This document shows, piece by piece, positions 1 to 8,331 of a stretch of DNA of 20,893 nt (within the stretch, counting starts at the first letter, position 1; the number at the start of each line of letters is the position of its first letter). Under the pieces are notes generated by a model. It was not told the DNA's origin. It worked only from the letters and a program-made list of their open reading frames with translations, and ran no database searches. Origin of the DNA: an uncultured Bacteroidales bacterium (lineage in GTDB: Bacteria > Bacteroidota > Bacteroidia > Bacteroidales > WCHB1-69); the NCBI GenBank assembly GCA_937892025.1, contig CALAVA010000125.1:1-20893 (forward strand), given 5' to 3'. The translations under genes were made by a program, and so were the position numbers.

Positions 1-1252
1 AACAGAATTTAATTCCCCAATGGATATCAGGATAAGATTTCCATTGGATAAGATGGTTGAGAGACGCAGTGGGACCATCTTTGGCTTTAACTTCAATGGG
101 AATGAGAGAATCAGTATTTCTAATAAAAAAATCCATCTCCAAAGCAGGTCTATCGTGCTTATAAAAATAGAGTTGGTCGTATTCTGATTTAATTAGCGTT
201 TCGCCTATCACATTCTCATAGAGTGCTCCCTTGTAAGTGCCAAAGTTTTTATTGTTGCGAAGGTCTTCTTGAGCCTCTTCATCCAAAGCGGCAACCAACA
301 ATCCTGTATCGTGATAGTAAATCTTATAACAATCGGCATCATAATTGCCTTTTAATGGCAGTTCTGCATTATTCAAACAATAACATACATTGATTACACC
401 TGCTTCTTTCAACCAGTCAACCGCTCCGATATATTCGCGGTTTCGTGCTCCTTTTGCAATTTTGGTAATTTGGTATTTTTTATTTTCCTTCGCCAAAAAA
501 GTGGATATATGGTTATAAACAGCAATAATTTTTGCCTTGTCACTTTCTTTAGCGTATTTGCTGATATCCTCCTCATAGTCTTTTAAGAGTTGACGTTGCA
601 GTTTTAGCGTGCCTCCGAAATGTCCGTTTTTGATATACATTTTAACAACTTCCGGCATTCCTCCGACACACATAAAATCACGGAAAATACCTGTCATTAC
701 ATCCATTTCAAGTTGTGTAAATGGTTGAATATTAATCATGTGAGTGTAAATGTCTTCTATTTGCGAAGGTGAATATCCCTTTGCCCACAAAAATTCTTCA
801 AAATCCATGGAATGCATCACATAATCTTCTTTAAATCCCACTGCATTGGATTCAATTTCCTCATAATAAATACCCATCAGCGAGCCTGAGCAGATGACAT
901 CAAAACGTTTATCTTGGCAAAAAGCTTTAAGCGATGTGGCACAATCGGGACATTTTTGAAGTTCATCAAAAAAGAGTAGAGTATGGTGAGGAATAAATTT
1001 CCATGAAGGTTCCAAAAGAGAAATATTTTTGATGATAGTATTAACATCATATCCGTCATCAAAAATGGCACGGAATTTTTTTTGAAGCACAAAATTTATC
1101 TCAATGACAGATTGGTAATTTGCTCTTCCAAATGCCCGTATTGATTCCGTTTTACCAACTTGTCTTGCACCTTTTATTATGAGCGGTTTCCTATCAGGAT
1201 TGCTTTTCCAATTCTTCAAATAACTATCTATTTTTCTTTTAAGAAGTTCCAT
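1..1252 (-). CDS. AAA-family ATPase with C-terminal DUF4143 domain (partial, cut by left window edge)
   Basis: I translated this by hand from the ATG at 1252-1250 to the left edge: 417 codons without a stop or frameshift. A Walker A motif (GARQVGKT, residues 28-35) follows the N-terminal sequence MELLKRKIDSYLKNW, and a Walker B (LLFFDE) lies near residue 95. The C-terminal part has the pattern ExDFFIR...IPIEVKA, which resembles the PD-(D/E)XK-like end of DUF4143 proteins. Family members are usually a little over 400 residues, so only a short tail should be missing. This family is abundant and often multicopy in Bacteroidota and archaea; its cellular role is not settled, so none is assigned. 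The gene is monocistronic as far as visible and has its own promoter with repeated operator-like sites just upstream. The family call is firm; the function is unknown. Confidence 0.9.
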   Translation of the reverse strand, partial: MELLKRKIDSYLKNWKSNPDRKPLIIKGARQVGKTESIRAFGRANYQSVIEINFVLQKKFRAIFDDGYDVNTIIKNISLLEPSWKFIPHHTLLFFDELQKCPDCATSLKAFCQDKRFDVICSGSLMGIYYEEIESNAVGFKEDYVMHSMDFEEFLWAKGYSPSQIEDIYTHMINIQPFTQLEMDVMTGIFRDFMCVGGMPEVVKMYIKNGHFGGTLKLQRQLLKDYEEDISKYAKESDKAKIIAVYNHISTFLAKENKKYQITKIAKGARNREYIGAVDWLKEAGVINVCYCLNNAELPLKGNYDADCYKIYYHDTGLLVAALDEEAQEDLRNNKNFGTYKGALYENVIGETLIKSEYDQLYFYKHDRPALEMDFFIRNTDSLIPIEVKAKDGPTASLNHLIQWKSYPDIHWGIKFC

Positions 1253-1258
1253 AACAAT

Positions 1259-1334
1259 AAATCACATTTTCAGAATGCAAAAATAGCAAAAAATCACATT
1301 TTCACAAGAAAATTTGAATAAAAAATCACATTTT
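1259..1334 (-). repeat. Three 12-bp repeats at an exact 32-bp period over the ATPase promoter
   Basis: AAATCACATTTT (AAAATGTGATTT on the gene's strand) occurs identically at 1259-1270, 1291-1302 and 1323-1334. Starts are 32 bp apart both times, about three helical turns, so all copies would face the same side of the DNA. One copy lies upstream of the TTG box, one between the two promoter boxes, and one at the expected transcription start. This arrangement suits an operator for an oligomeric repressor, perhaps autoregulatory; that role is inferred. Confidence 0.6.
1278..1307 (-). promoter_or_regulatory. Bacteroidota-type promoter of the DUF4143 ATPase gene
   Basis: On the minus strand TTG (1307-1305) is followed by exactly 19 bases and then TATTTTTG (1285-1278). 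This matches the Bacteroidota TTTG / TAnnTTTG arrangement with its usual spacing. It would start transcription about 20 bases before the ATG at 1252. The match is seen in the sequence; promoter activity is inferred. Confidence 0.6.
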
Positions 1335-1462
1335 TAAGATTCATGAGAACTTGAGTATGCAAAATCTGTCATAACTATCAGCAAATAAAGAGAATTATGG
1401 TATTAATAGGGTAAAACAATTTGTGAAGTTAAAACTAAAATTGCAATCACACCATCCTAAAT

Positions 1463-1582
1463 TCAACCAATATAAATTAAATCGTATTGAGGGTCAATCC
1501 AAACAAAGGTGCCTGTAAATCCGCTGTGACCATAACTAAGCGGGGAGGTGCAACCCTGTTTTTTCAACTTGTCTGAAAAGTT
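1463..1582 (-). pseudogene. C-terminal remnant of a beta-lactamase-family serine hydrolase
   Basis: Forty codons are open on the minus strand from just after a TAA (1585-1583) to a TGA (1465-1463). They include SPLSYGHSGFTGTFVWIDP followed by QYDLIYIG. This resembles the [YF]GHTGFTGT-(x)3-DP-(x)4-L block near the C-terminus of class C beta-lactamase-like esterases and hydrolases, which in Bacteroidota also occur fused to glycoside hydrolase family 3 domains. The remnant lacks any start, the SxxK motif and the usual LSNR-type ending. Upstream, around 1583-1620, the likely continuation is in a different frame, so the gene is decayed. The rest appears lost. The assignment rests on one short motif block. 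Confidence 0.6.
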
Positions 1583-1702
1583 TTATAGGAGGGCAATAAT
1601 ATTTCTCCTTTTTTATCCACAAAAATCAAGTTCTGAGTCTATTAAAATGTCTATATGTAAATTTTTGTTTTATCTCTTTATTTATTGTATTGGTATTTTT
1701 TT

Positions 1703-1710
1703 TATCTTTG
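1703..1710 (+). promoter_or_regulatory. Promoter -7 element of rnfB
   Basis: TATCTTTG, followed by C, matches the Bacteroidota TAnnTTTG box and lies 24 bases before the rnfB ATG. The same nine bases (TATCTTTGC) stand upstream of secA in this window. No TTG lies at the ideal 19-base distance; the nearest, at 1685-1687, is 15 bases away. Confidence 0.5.
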
Positions 1711-1734
1711 CAGAAATTTAATGGCAGTTTATTT

Positions 1735-2544
1735 ATGAATCAAATTGTATTTTTATCTATTGCTGTATTGGTGTCAATAGGTATATTAGCGGCTGTGCTT
1801 TTATATTTTGTTGCACAAAAATTCAAAGTTTATGAGGACCCGATGATAGCCGTTGTTGCGGAGTTGTTGCCTGGTGCCAATTGTGGTGGTTGCGGTTTTG
1901 CAGGGTGTAGAAATTTTGCAGAAACAATCGTCAAGAACAATGGTCTCAATGGTAAGGCATGTCCTGCTGGTGGAACCCCTGTAAATGAAAAAATTGCCCA
2001 ATTATTTGGCGGAGAAGTCAGTGCTACTGCCCCTAAAAAACTCATTTTGAAATGTAATGGCAGTTGTGAAAACGCACCCATCAAAACACATTATAATTCC
2101 ATAGCCTCTTGTGCTTTCGCCAATATGACTACAGCAGGAGAAAGTGCTTGTATGTATGGTTGTTTGGGCTGCGGTGATTGCACAAAAGCATGTAAGTTTG
2201 GAGCCTTAAAAATAAACGCAGAAACAGGATTGCCAATCGTAGATGCAGAAAAATGTGTGGCTTGTGGTGCTTGCGTGAACACGTGTCCAAGAAAACTTCT
2301 ATCTTTAGTGTCTCAAACCGAACAAGGTATTGTATGGGTTGCTTGTGCAAACAAAGAACGTGGTGTAGAGGCCAAGAAAAATTGTTCCGCCGCTTGTATC
2401 GGTTGCATGAAATGTGTTAAAACTTGTGAAAATGCAGCAATCAAAGTAACAGACAATTTGGCTCTAATCAATGAAAATTGTATCGCTTGTCATAAGTGTG
2501 AAGAAGCATGCCCTGCAAAGGCTATTCACTCTCTAATTTCTTGA
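1735..2544 (+). CDS. rnfB: Electron transport complex subunit RnfB (Rnf/RSX iron-sulfur protein)
   Basis: RnfB is the membrane-anchored ferredoxin-like subunit of the Rnf complex, which couples ferredoxin:NAD+ electron transfer to ion translocation. The 269-residue product has an N-terminal membrane helix (about residues 4-27) and the Fe-S domain GANCGGCGFAGC with Cys50, Cys53, Cys58 and Cys76. Four CxxCxxCxxxC ferredoxin motifs follow, starting at Cys143, Cys174, Cys221 and Cys249. The ATG at 1735 is chosen because the membrane helix follows directly and homologues start there; an in-frame ATG at 1690 lies upstream of the -7 box. In other Bacteroidota rnfB normally leads rnfC, D, G, E and A. 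Here a terminator hairpin and a convergent gene follow, so this copy stands alone. Family identity is very secure; participation in a complete Rnf complex cannot be judged from the window. Confidence 0.93.
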   Translation: MNQIVFLSIAVLVSIGILAAVLLYFVAQKFKVYEDPMIAVVAELLPGANCGGCGFAGCRNFAETIVKNNGLNGKACPAGGTPVNEKIAQLFGGEVSATAPKKLILKCNGSCENAPIKTHYNSIASCAFANMTTAGESACMYGCLGCGDCTKACKFGALKINAETGLPIVDAEKCVACGACVNTCPRKLLSLVSQTEQGIVWVACANKERGVEAKKNCSAACIGCMKCVKTCENAAIKVTDNLALINENCIACHKCEEACPAKAIHSLIS

Positions 2545-2570
2545 GTATTTCAAATAAACTATTTTTTCAT

Positions 2571-2598
2571 AAAAACACGAATTTTTATTCGTGTTTTT
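2571..2598. terminator. Bidirectional Rho-independent-type terminator hairpin
   Basis: A perfect 12-bp stem (AAAAACACGAAT / ATTCGTGTTTTT) with a TTTT loop lies between the convergent rnfB and DUF2027/Smr genes. There are further T residues on the plus side and A residues on the other, so it can serve both directions. It overlaps the last codons of the Smr gene (stop at 2587-2585). Confidence 0.75.
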
Positions 2599-3661
2599 TT
2601 ATGAGTACCTCGGTTGCTCCTCGTCCATATTTTTGCATAGAAGCATCAAAATAATGCAATGTCGGGTATTGTTTTAAAATGTTGATTAATTCTGTTTTAA
2701 GAATAAAATTCCCAACGCCATGAATAAATATAATACGGCGGTAATTTTCTGCGATAGCACTTTCTATGGCTTTAACAATGACAGACTTTTGTTTTTCAAG
2801 AATTTCTGTCCGCGACCATGAGGCATGATTGTCCACAAGTGCCTCTATGTGTAAATCAATTTCTGCTTCTCTATCATTGATTTGATAATCTTCAATAAAA
2901 GACGATTGATGAATCTTATTGTTCTGAACGAGTGCTTGTTCTTGTATTTTATTATCTTTGTCCAATAAGAGATTGCTTTCCATAATTGTTGGCACTGCAA
3001 CTTGTACTAACAAAGCACGTTCTTCCATAAAATTGCAAGCCATAAATGAGTTTTCTTTGAAAAAGCGTACGGGTTTTACATTAAACTTTTGACAAACAGG
3101 CTGATATATATTTTTGTCTTCTTCTCTAAAAAACAGCAATTGAAGATAACCTTGTAAAAACAGTTCTAAATCATCACGTTTTATCGTTGCGACCAACATT
3201 TTAGTTTGAGGCAACATATTTCCATAATCAATATTGACATAGTGATTGTCTTTTTTTAACATCAAGGTATATAAAACCTCAAAATTAGTGAAATTAACAA
3301 TATAAAAATCAATATCATCTTTAAGCAACCAGACTTGGTCATGCGGGACGTATGCCAAATATATTCCTGAAGGTTTGGCGTTCAATGAAGATAATTTGGG
3401 CAAACGATAAGATTTTTCCATTTCAATATTTTCATCATAGTCTGGGATAGGTTCAATTTCTGTTTCTACATGAAAATCTTGATTAAAGACCGATTCTTTT
3501 AAATCTGCACTTTGTGCGAACACCAATTCAGAAGCGAGCATAGGCAATCTAAAATCATCTTCCGTAGCCACTTCTACCATCGTTGGAGAAATAATTTTTG
3601 TAATGACACCTCCACCTATATCATTTAAAAATTTAACTTTATCACCTATTTTAAATTTCAT
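2585..3661 (-). CDS. DUF2027 domain protein with C-terminal Smr domain
   Basis: The 358-residue product starts with an SH3/Tudor-like segment (MKFKIGDKVKFLNDIGGGVI, residues 1-20) typical of DUF2027 proteins, a family largely confined to Bacteroidota. It ends in an Smr (small MutS-related) domain with DLH at 269-271 and HGVG at 314-317, then a GRGATEVLI-type ending (345-353). Smr domains in MutS2 and other proteins act as DNA or RNA endonucleases or bind nucleic acid; activity of the DUF2027-Smr group is not established, so no substrate is given. The gene begins 7 bp after the glycosyltransferase stop, so it is probably the last gene of a secA-led operon. The terminator hairpin overlaps its final codons. 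There is no signal peptide, so it should be cytoplasmic. Confidence 0.85.
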   Translation of the reverse strand: MKFKIGDKVKFLNDIGGGVITKIISPTMVEVATEDDFRLPMLASELVFAQSADLKESVFNQDFHVETEIEPIPDYDENIEMEKSYRLPKLSSLNAKPSGIYLAYVPHDQVWLLKDDIDFYIVNFTNFEVLYTLMLKKDNHYVNIDYGNMLPQTKMLVATIKRDDLELFLQGYLQLLFFREEDKNIYQPVCQKFNVKPVRFFKENSFMACNFMEERALLVQVAVPTIMESNLLLDKDNKIQEQALVQNNKIHQSSFIEDYQINDREAEIDLHIEALVDNHASWSRTEILEKQKSVIVKAIESAIAENYRRIIFIHGVGNFILKTELINILKQYPTLHYFDASMQKYGRGATEVLIKKHE

Positions 3662-3668
3662 AGAAAAA

Positions 3669-4793
3669 TTATAGATATTGTTGATATGTTTCTTTCAATA
3701 CAACACTTTCGTTTTCCCACGACAATTCTTGAGAAGCATGAATAGTATTGTGCTTTAAATGTTCCAATAAAGTTTTGTCAGCCAACAAAGCATTCACCGC
3801 ATCGGCAATACATTTGGGAGTAACCTCTTGAAGAATAATTCCTACATTATAATATTGTATTAACCTTGCCGTTTCATTATCAGGCGAAGCGATGATAGGC
3901 ACTCTTGCTCTAATAAAGTCAAACAATTTATTGGGAAGAGCATAGCGATAATTCATACATATTGCCTTTGTCAATGAAAAGCCTATATCTGCCCACACGG
4001 TATAATTGTACAACTCATCAAAAGGCAACCTATCAATAAATCTAATTTTATCGGTTGTTGCTTGATTGACTGACATTTGTTTAAGTATATCAAAGACTTC
4101 CCCATTTCCGATAATCAGCAATAAGGCATTATCTATCATTGTCATTGCTTCTACCAATTCTTCAGCCCCTCTATGTACATTGATACCTGTACCTTGCAAA
4201 AGCAAAATAGCCTTGTCTTCTGGCAATCCGAGTTCTACTTTTGTTTTATTACGGCAATAGTCACGTTGCAGTGGAATATTCCGCAATACTTTTACATCTT
4301 TTTGATAGGCTTGGCGATAATGTTGGGCAATAGGTTCACAAACGGTAAAAGCGTGATTTACTTTTGGGAAAGCAAATTGTTCTATTTTTTCCCAAATACG
4401 CTGTATTTTGGGACGACTTGTAAGTTCTGGTACTTCTGTAAAATACTCATGGCTATCATAAACAATAGGCTTGTTTTTCAATTTTCCGATAAGTACATTA
4501 GGGAGCAAAGTATCCAAATCATTTACATGCAAAATATCCATACGATGAAACAAGAGAAAGAAAAACAATCGTATATTTATTTCGGCATAAAACAATTTTC
4601 CCTTTTTGAAAAGCAAACGTAACCGAAAAGTTTCATATTTTCGTTTTTCAAGTTGAGGTGATGTTTTGTATTGTCTCCCCACCAACAAGACCTCAAACCC
4701 CATATCAAAAAGGGTATTACATACCTTATCCACACGTTGGTCTGAAACCAAATCGGTGGTTACGGACATCAAAATTCGTTTTTTACAAATCAC
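3669..4793 (-). CDS. GT4-type glycosyltransferase
   Basis: This is a GT-B fold glycosyltransferase. The N-terminal domain has ILMSVTTDLVSDQRV and HVNDLDTLLP followed by KPIVYDSHEYFTEVPEL; the C-terminal nucleotide-sugar domain has LLLQGTGINVHRGAEELVEA and LPNKLFDFIRARVPIIAS. This arrangement is common in Bacteroidota surface-glycan enzymes. Acceptor and donor cannot be read from the sequence. The GTG at 4793 (374 residues) is chosen because homologues begin with a short K-K-x-I-L strand before MSVTTDL. An ATG at 4847 would overlap secA by 65 bp, and the ATG at 4769 would remove that first strand. With the GTG the gene overlaps the secA stop by 11 bp, suggesting translational coupling. The position where many relatives carry the first Glu of the EX7E motif reads SLTKAI here; I cannot tell whether this matters. 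Confidence 0.8.
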   Translation of the reverse strand: MICKKRILMSVTTDLVSDQRVDKVCNTLFDMGFEVLLVGRQYKTSPQLEKRKYETFRLRLLFKKGKLFYAEINIRLFFFLLFHRMDILHVNDLDTLLPNVLIGKLKNKPIVYDSHEYFTEVPELTSRPKIQRIWEKIEQFAFPKVNHAFTVCEPIAQHYRQAYQKDVKVLRNIPLQRDYCRNKTKVELGLPEDKAILLLQGTGINVHRGAEELVEAMTMIDNALLLIIGNGEVFDILKQMSVNQATTDKIRFIDRLPFDELYNYTVWADIGFSLTKAICMNYRYALPNKLFDFIRARVPIIASPDNETARLIQYYNVGIILQEVTPKCIADAVNALLADKTLLEHLKHNTIHASQELSWENESVVLKETYQQYL

Positions 4794-7700
4794 CTCTTCC
4801 GTGACAATTTTTATATTTTTTACCACTACCGCAAGGGCAAGGTTCATTTCTGCCCACTTTCTTTTCTACCCTTATAGGTTGTGTTGGTTGAGGTGCAGAG
4901 GTGCGTTGTGTAGTTACTTCTTCCCTACTTGTTTGTAGTTTTTTTGCATCAGATTGTGGCAATTGTGCTTGTTTTACATTGTCTGCGTCTTTTATTGGAA
5001 TTACCCCATTATTCAAAAATGTAACTATCTCTTTATAAATATCATTCAGCATATTTGAGAATAGGTCGAAAGATTCAAATTTATAGATTACCAATGGGTC
5101 TTTTTGCTCGTAGGTTGCGTTTTGTACAGATTGTTTCAAATCGTCCATTGCTCTTAAATGTTCTTTCCAAGCATTATCAATAACAGCCAATGTCAGATTT
5201 TTTTCTATGGTCAAAGCCACTTCACGGGCACCATTTTCAGAACAACGTTTTAGATTAGCGATTATCTGCAATGTTTTTTTACCGTCTGTTACAGGGATAG
5301 CGATATTTTCAAAGCGGTGTCCTTGTTCTTGATAAACACGTTTGATAATAGGCATGGCTTTTTCAGACATTGCCAAAATGCGTTGTTTATAATTGTTGTA
5401 AGTTGTTTCAAATAATTTTTCTGCCAATTTAGCCGTTTTTTCTTGCATAAAACTATGTTCATCGGTTGGGCATTCCATAGCAAAAGTGGAGTTTACGGCA
5501 AATGTATATTGGTCAAAATCTCTGTTATTTTGTCCATTTTCTACTACATCGTAGCATGTACTTTCAAACATTTCAGCAATATCGATAGCCAATTTTTCAC
5601 CATTGAGGGCATTTCTTCTTTTACGATAGATGGTTTCTCTTTGTTTGTTCATTACATCATCGTATTCTAACAAGCGTTTACGGATTCCGAAATCGTTTTC
5701 TTCCACTTTTTTCTGTGCCCGTTCAATGGAATTGGTAATCATCTTATGTTGAATAACTTCTCCGTCAGTAAAGCCAAGTCTATCCATCACTTTGGCAATT
5801 CTTTCAGAGCCGAACAATCGCATTAAATCGTCTTCAAGCGAAACGAAAAATTGGGAGCTACCTGCATCTCCTTGACGACCAGCACGCCCTCTTAATTGTC
5901 TGTCCACACGACGAGAATTGTGTCGTTCTGTACCAATGATAGCCAATCCGCCCAATTCTCTCACCTCGGGAGCCAATTTTATATCGGTACCACGTCCGGC
6001 CATATTGGTAGCAATGGTAACTGTACCCAAACGCCCTGCTTCAGCAACAATATCTGCTTCTTTTTTGTGGTATTTGGCATTCAAGACATTATGTTTTATC
6101 TTCCTTTGTGTCAAAATTTTACTAATCAATTCTGAAGTTTCGACTGAGGTTGTACCCACAAGAATAGGACGACCTTCTTTGTTTAGGCGAATAATTTCAT
6201 CAACAATGGCTCCATATTTTTCTCTTTTGGTTCTATAGACCAAATCTTCTTTATCTTCCCGAATAACAGGTTTATTGGTTGGAATAGTTACGACGTCTAA
6301 CTTATAGATGTTCCAAAATTCACCGGCTTCTGTTTCTGCCGTACCAGTCATTCCCGCCAATTTTTTATACATACGGAAATAGTTTTGCAGGGTTATGGTA
6401 GCATAAGTTTGCGTAGCGGCTTCCACTTTAACATTTTCTTTGGCTTCTATAGCCTGATGCAACCCATCGCTATAGCGTCTGCCTTCCATAATACGACCTG
6501 TTTGTTCATCAACAATTTTTACCTTTCCGTCTATAATAACATATTCCACGTCTTTTTCAAACATGGTATATGCTTTCAGCAATTGGTTGATGGTATGAAT
6601 ACGTTCTGAAGCAATGGAAAAATTGCGATAAATTTCATTTTTACGTTCTTGTTTTTCTTCGGCAGTAAGATTTTCTTTTTCTAAATCAGCAATTTCTACT
6701 CCGATGTCGGGGATAATGAAAAACTTGGCTTCTTCAGCATTTGAACTAAGCAAATTGATACCTTTTTCTTTAATATCAACAGAATTTAATTTTTCTTCTA
6801 TGACAAAATACAACTCATCGTCAATGATGTACATATTTTTGTTTTGTTCTGCCATATAAAAACCTTCTGTTTTATTGAGGAGTTGTTTTATGCCGGGTTC
6901 ACTCAAATATTTAATCAAAGCCTTTGTTTTTGGCAAGCCTCTATATGCCCTCAACAACAATTTTCCTCCTTCTTCTTCATTGCCTTCAGAAATCAATTTT
7001 CGTGCGTCAGACAACAAAGTGTTTACCAATTGGCGTTGAGCATTATATAATTTTTCAACAATAGGTTTATATTTATCAAAATCTTGTTGTTCTCCTCTTG
7101 GTGTTGGTCCGGAAATAATAAGCGGTGTTCTTGCATCATCAATCAAAATGGAATCGACCTCATCGACAATAGCATAATTATGTTGTCTTTGCACGAGTTC
7201 GTTTTCGTTTTTGGCCATATTATCTCTCAAATAGTCAAAACCGAATTCATTATTAGTTCCAAAAGCAATATCAGACATATAGGCTTTTTTTCTTTCTTCA
7301 GAATTAGGTTCATGTTTATCAATACAATCCACACTCAGATTGTGGAACTGATAAAGCATTCCCATCCATTCACTATCACGCTTAGCCAAATAGTCATTAA
7401 CCGTAACCACATGCACTCCACGCCCTGTAAGAGCGTTAAGATAAACGGGCAGGGTTGCCACAAGGGTTTTACCTTCACCTGTTGCCATTTCTGCAATTTT
7501 TCCTTGATGAAGCACCGTTCCACCAATCAATTGGACATCATAATGACACATATCCCAAGTGATTTCGTTGCCACCTGCTACCCATGTATTGTTATACACG
7601 GCTTCATCGCCTTCTATATTGACACAATCCAATTTGGAAGCCAAATTGCGGTCAAAATCTGTGGCGGTAACACGCACCTGCTTATTATCTTTGAAACGTT

Positions 7701-8058
7701 TGGCAGTTTCTTTCATCACTGCAAAAGCCTCTGGTAATATCTCATTGAGAATATCCTCTGAAATATTATAGTTTTCTTCCTCCAAACTATCTATTTCTTT
7801 ATAGCAACTTTCTTTTTCTGCAATATCCATATCATAATGGACGTCCAATTCTTGTTTTAGTTCTGCTATCCTATTTTCATTGTCTTGAACCGCTTGTTTT
7901 AACTTTTGTTTAAATTCGTTGGTTTTGTTTCTCAACTGGTCATTTGACAATTGTTCTATGGTTTCATAGGCTGCTTGTATTTTTGTCAAAATAGGTTTCA
8001 ATTCTTTCATATCCCTATCCGACTTCGTTCCAAAAAGTCTTTGTAATATATTTGCCAT
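4783..8058 (-). CDS. secA: Protein translocase ATPase SecA
   Basis: SecA is the motor that pushes preproteins through the SecYEG channel. The 1091-residue product has the expected order: N-terminal DEAD motor with Walker A ATGEGKT (192-198) and DEVD (299-302), preprotein cross-linking region, second motor domain (NMAGRGTDIKL and RQLRGRAGRQGDAG), helical wing/scaffold, and a C-terminal zinc-binding tail with C-x-C-x(8)-C-H (PCPCGSGKKYKNCHG). An insertion in the first motor domain and an extended N-terminus give the roughly 1100-residue length usual in Bacteroidota. The start MANILQRLFG lies 27 bases after a -7 box. The gene is followed, with overlap, by a glycosyltransferase and then the DUF2027/Smr gene in the same direction. 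No truncation or missing motif is seen. As the housekeeping secA it marks this part as core chromosome. Confidence 0.97.
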   Translation of the reverse strand: MANILQRLFGTKSDRDMKELKPILTKIQAAYETIEQLSNDQLRNKTNEFKQKLKQAVQDNENRIAELKQELDVHYDMDIAEKESCYKEIDSLEEENYNISEDILNEILPEAFAVMKETAKRFKDNKQVRVTATDFDRNLASKLDCVNIEGDEAVYNNTWVAGGNEITWDMCHYDVQLIGGTVLHQGKIAEMATGEGKTLVATLPVYLNALTGRGVHVVTVNDYLAKRDSEWMGMLYQFHNLSVDCIDKHEPNSEERKKAYMSDIAFGTNNEFGFDYLRDNMAKNENELVQRQHNYAIVDEVDSILIDDARTPLIISGPTPRGEQQDFDKYKPIVEKLYNAQRQLVNTLLSDARKLISEGNEEEGGKLLLRAYRGLPKTKALIKYLSEPGIKQLLNKTEGFYMAEQNKNMYIIDDELYFVIEEKLNSVDIKEKGINLLSSNAEEAKFFIIPDIGVEIADLEKENLTAEEKQERKNEIYRNFSIASERIHTINQLLKAYTMFEKDVEYVIIDGKVKIVDEQTGRIMEGRRYSDGLHQAIEAKENVKVEAATQTYATITLQNYFRMYKKLAGMTGTAETEAGEFWNIYKLDVVTIPTNKPVIREDKEDLVYRTKREKYGAIVDEIIRLNKEGRPILVGTTSVETSELISKILTQRKIKHNVLNAKYHKKEADIVAEAGRLGTVTIATNMAGRGTDIKLAPEVRELGGLAIIGTERHNSRRVDRQLRGRAGRQGDAGSSQFFVSLEDDLMRLFGSERIAKVMDRLGFTDGEVIQHKMITNSIERAQKKVEENDFGIRKRLLEYDDVMNKQRETIYRKRRNALNGEKLAIDIAEMFESTCYDVVENGQNNRDFDQYTFAVNSTFAMECPTDEHSFMQEKTAKLAEKLFETTYNNYKQRILAMSEKAMPIIKRVYQEQGHRFENIAIPVTDGKKTLQIIANLKRCSENGAREVALTIEKNLTLAVIDNAWKEHLRAMDDLKQSVQNATYEQKDPLVIYKFESFDLFSNMLNDIYKEIVTFLNNGVIPIKDADNVKQAQLPQSDAKKLQTSREEVTTQRTSAPQPTQPIRVEKKVGRNEPCPCGSGKKYKNCHGRGDL

Positions 8059-8084
8059 AATTCTATTTTCAATTTATATATCTT

Positions 8085-8093
8085 GCAAAGATA
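8085..8093 (-). promoter_or_regulatory. Promoter -7 element of secA
   Basis: On the minus strand TATCTTTGC (8093-8085) matches TAnnTTTG and lies 26 bases before the secA ATG at 8058. It is identical to the nine bases before rnfB. No TTG stands at 19-21 bases upstream, so the -33 element is weak or absent. Confidence 0.5.
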
Positions 8094-8331
8094 ACATAAA
8101 AATTCTAATATAAAATATGATATTTCCACAAAATATTACGCAAAACAAAAAGAATTGAACCCTACAAAATATTAATACCTTATCAATCATAACATTGGCT
8201 AATATTAAATTAAATTAGACCAATAAAAAGCAACGAATATTCCACTTCCTTCAATGTCTTTTGCTGAAAACAATATTGTTTTTGCTTCAAAACAATGACT
8301 ATAATACCGACAAAATAATTTCTTCCAAATA

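Larger units (their letters stand above)
1253..1734. other. Intergenic region between the divergent ATPase and rnfB genes
   Basis: This 482-bp gap holds the ATPase promoter and its three operator-like repeats (1259-1334), the remains of a serine hydrolase gene on the minus strand (1463-1582, perhaps further upstream), and the -7 element of rnfB (1703-1710). I see nothing recognisable in 1340-1460. Confidence 0.6.

Noticed and set aside
877..1092. A 71-codon frame on the minus strand within the ATPase gene
   Set aside because: It is in a different frame from the continuous ATPase reading frame that carries Walker A and B motifs.
1259..1334. The three 12-bp repeats as a degenerate CRISPR array
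   Set aside because: Repeats are far too short, there are only three, no cas genes are near, and they coincide with a promoter.
4173..4622. A 149-codon frame opposite the glycosyltransferase
   Set aside because: Antisense shadow of a well-supported glycosyltransferase; no domain or signal seen.
7084..7737. A 217-codon open frame on the plus strand opposite secA
   Set aside because: It lies entirely within the conserved secA motor domain on the other strand; its translation has no motif and looks like a shadow of the real gene.
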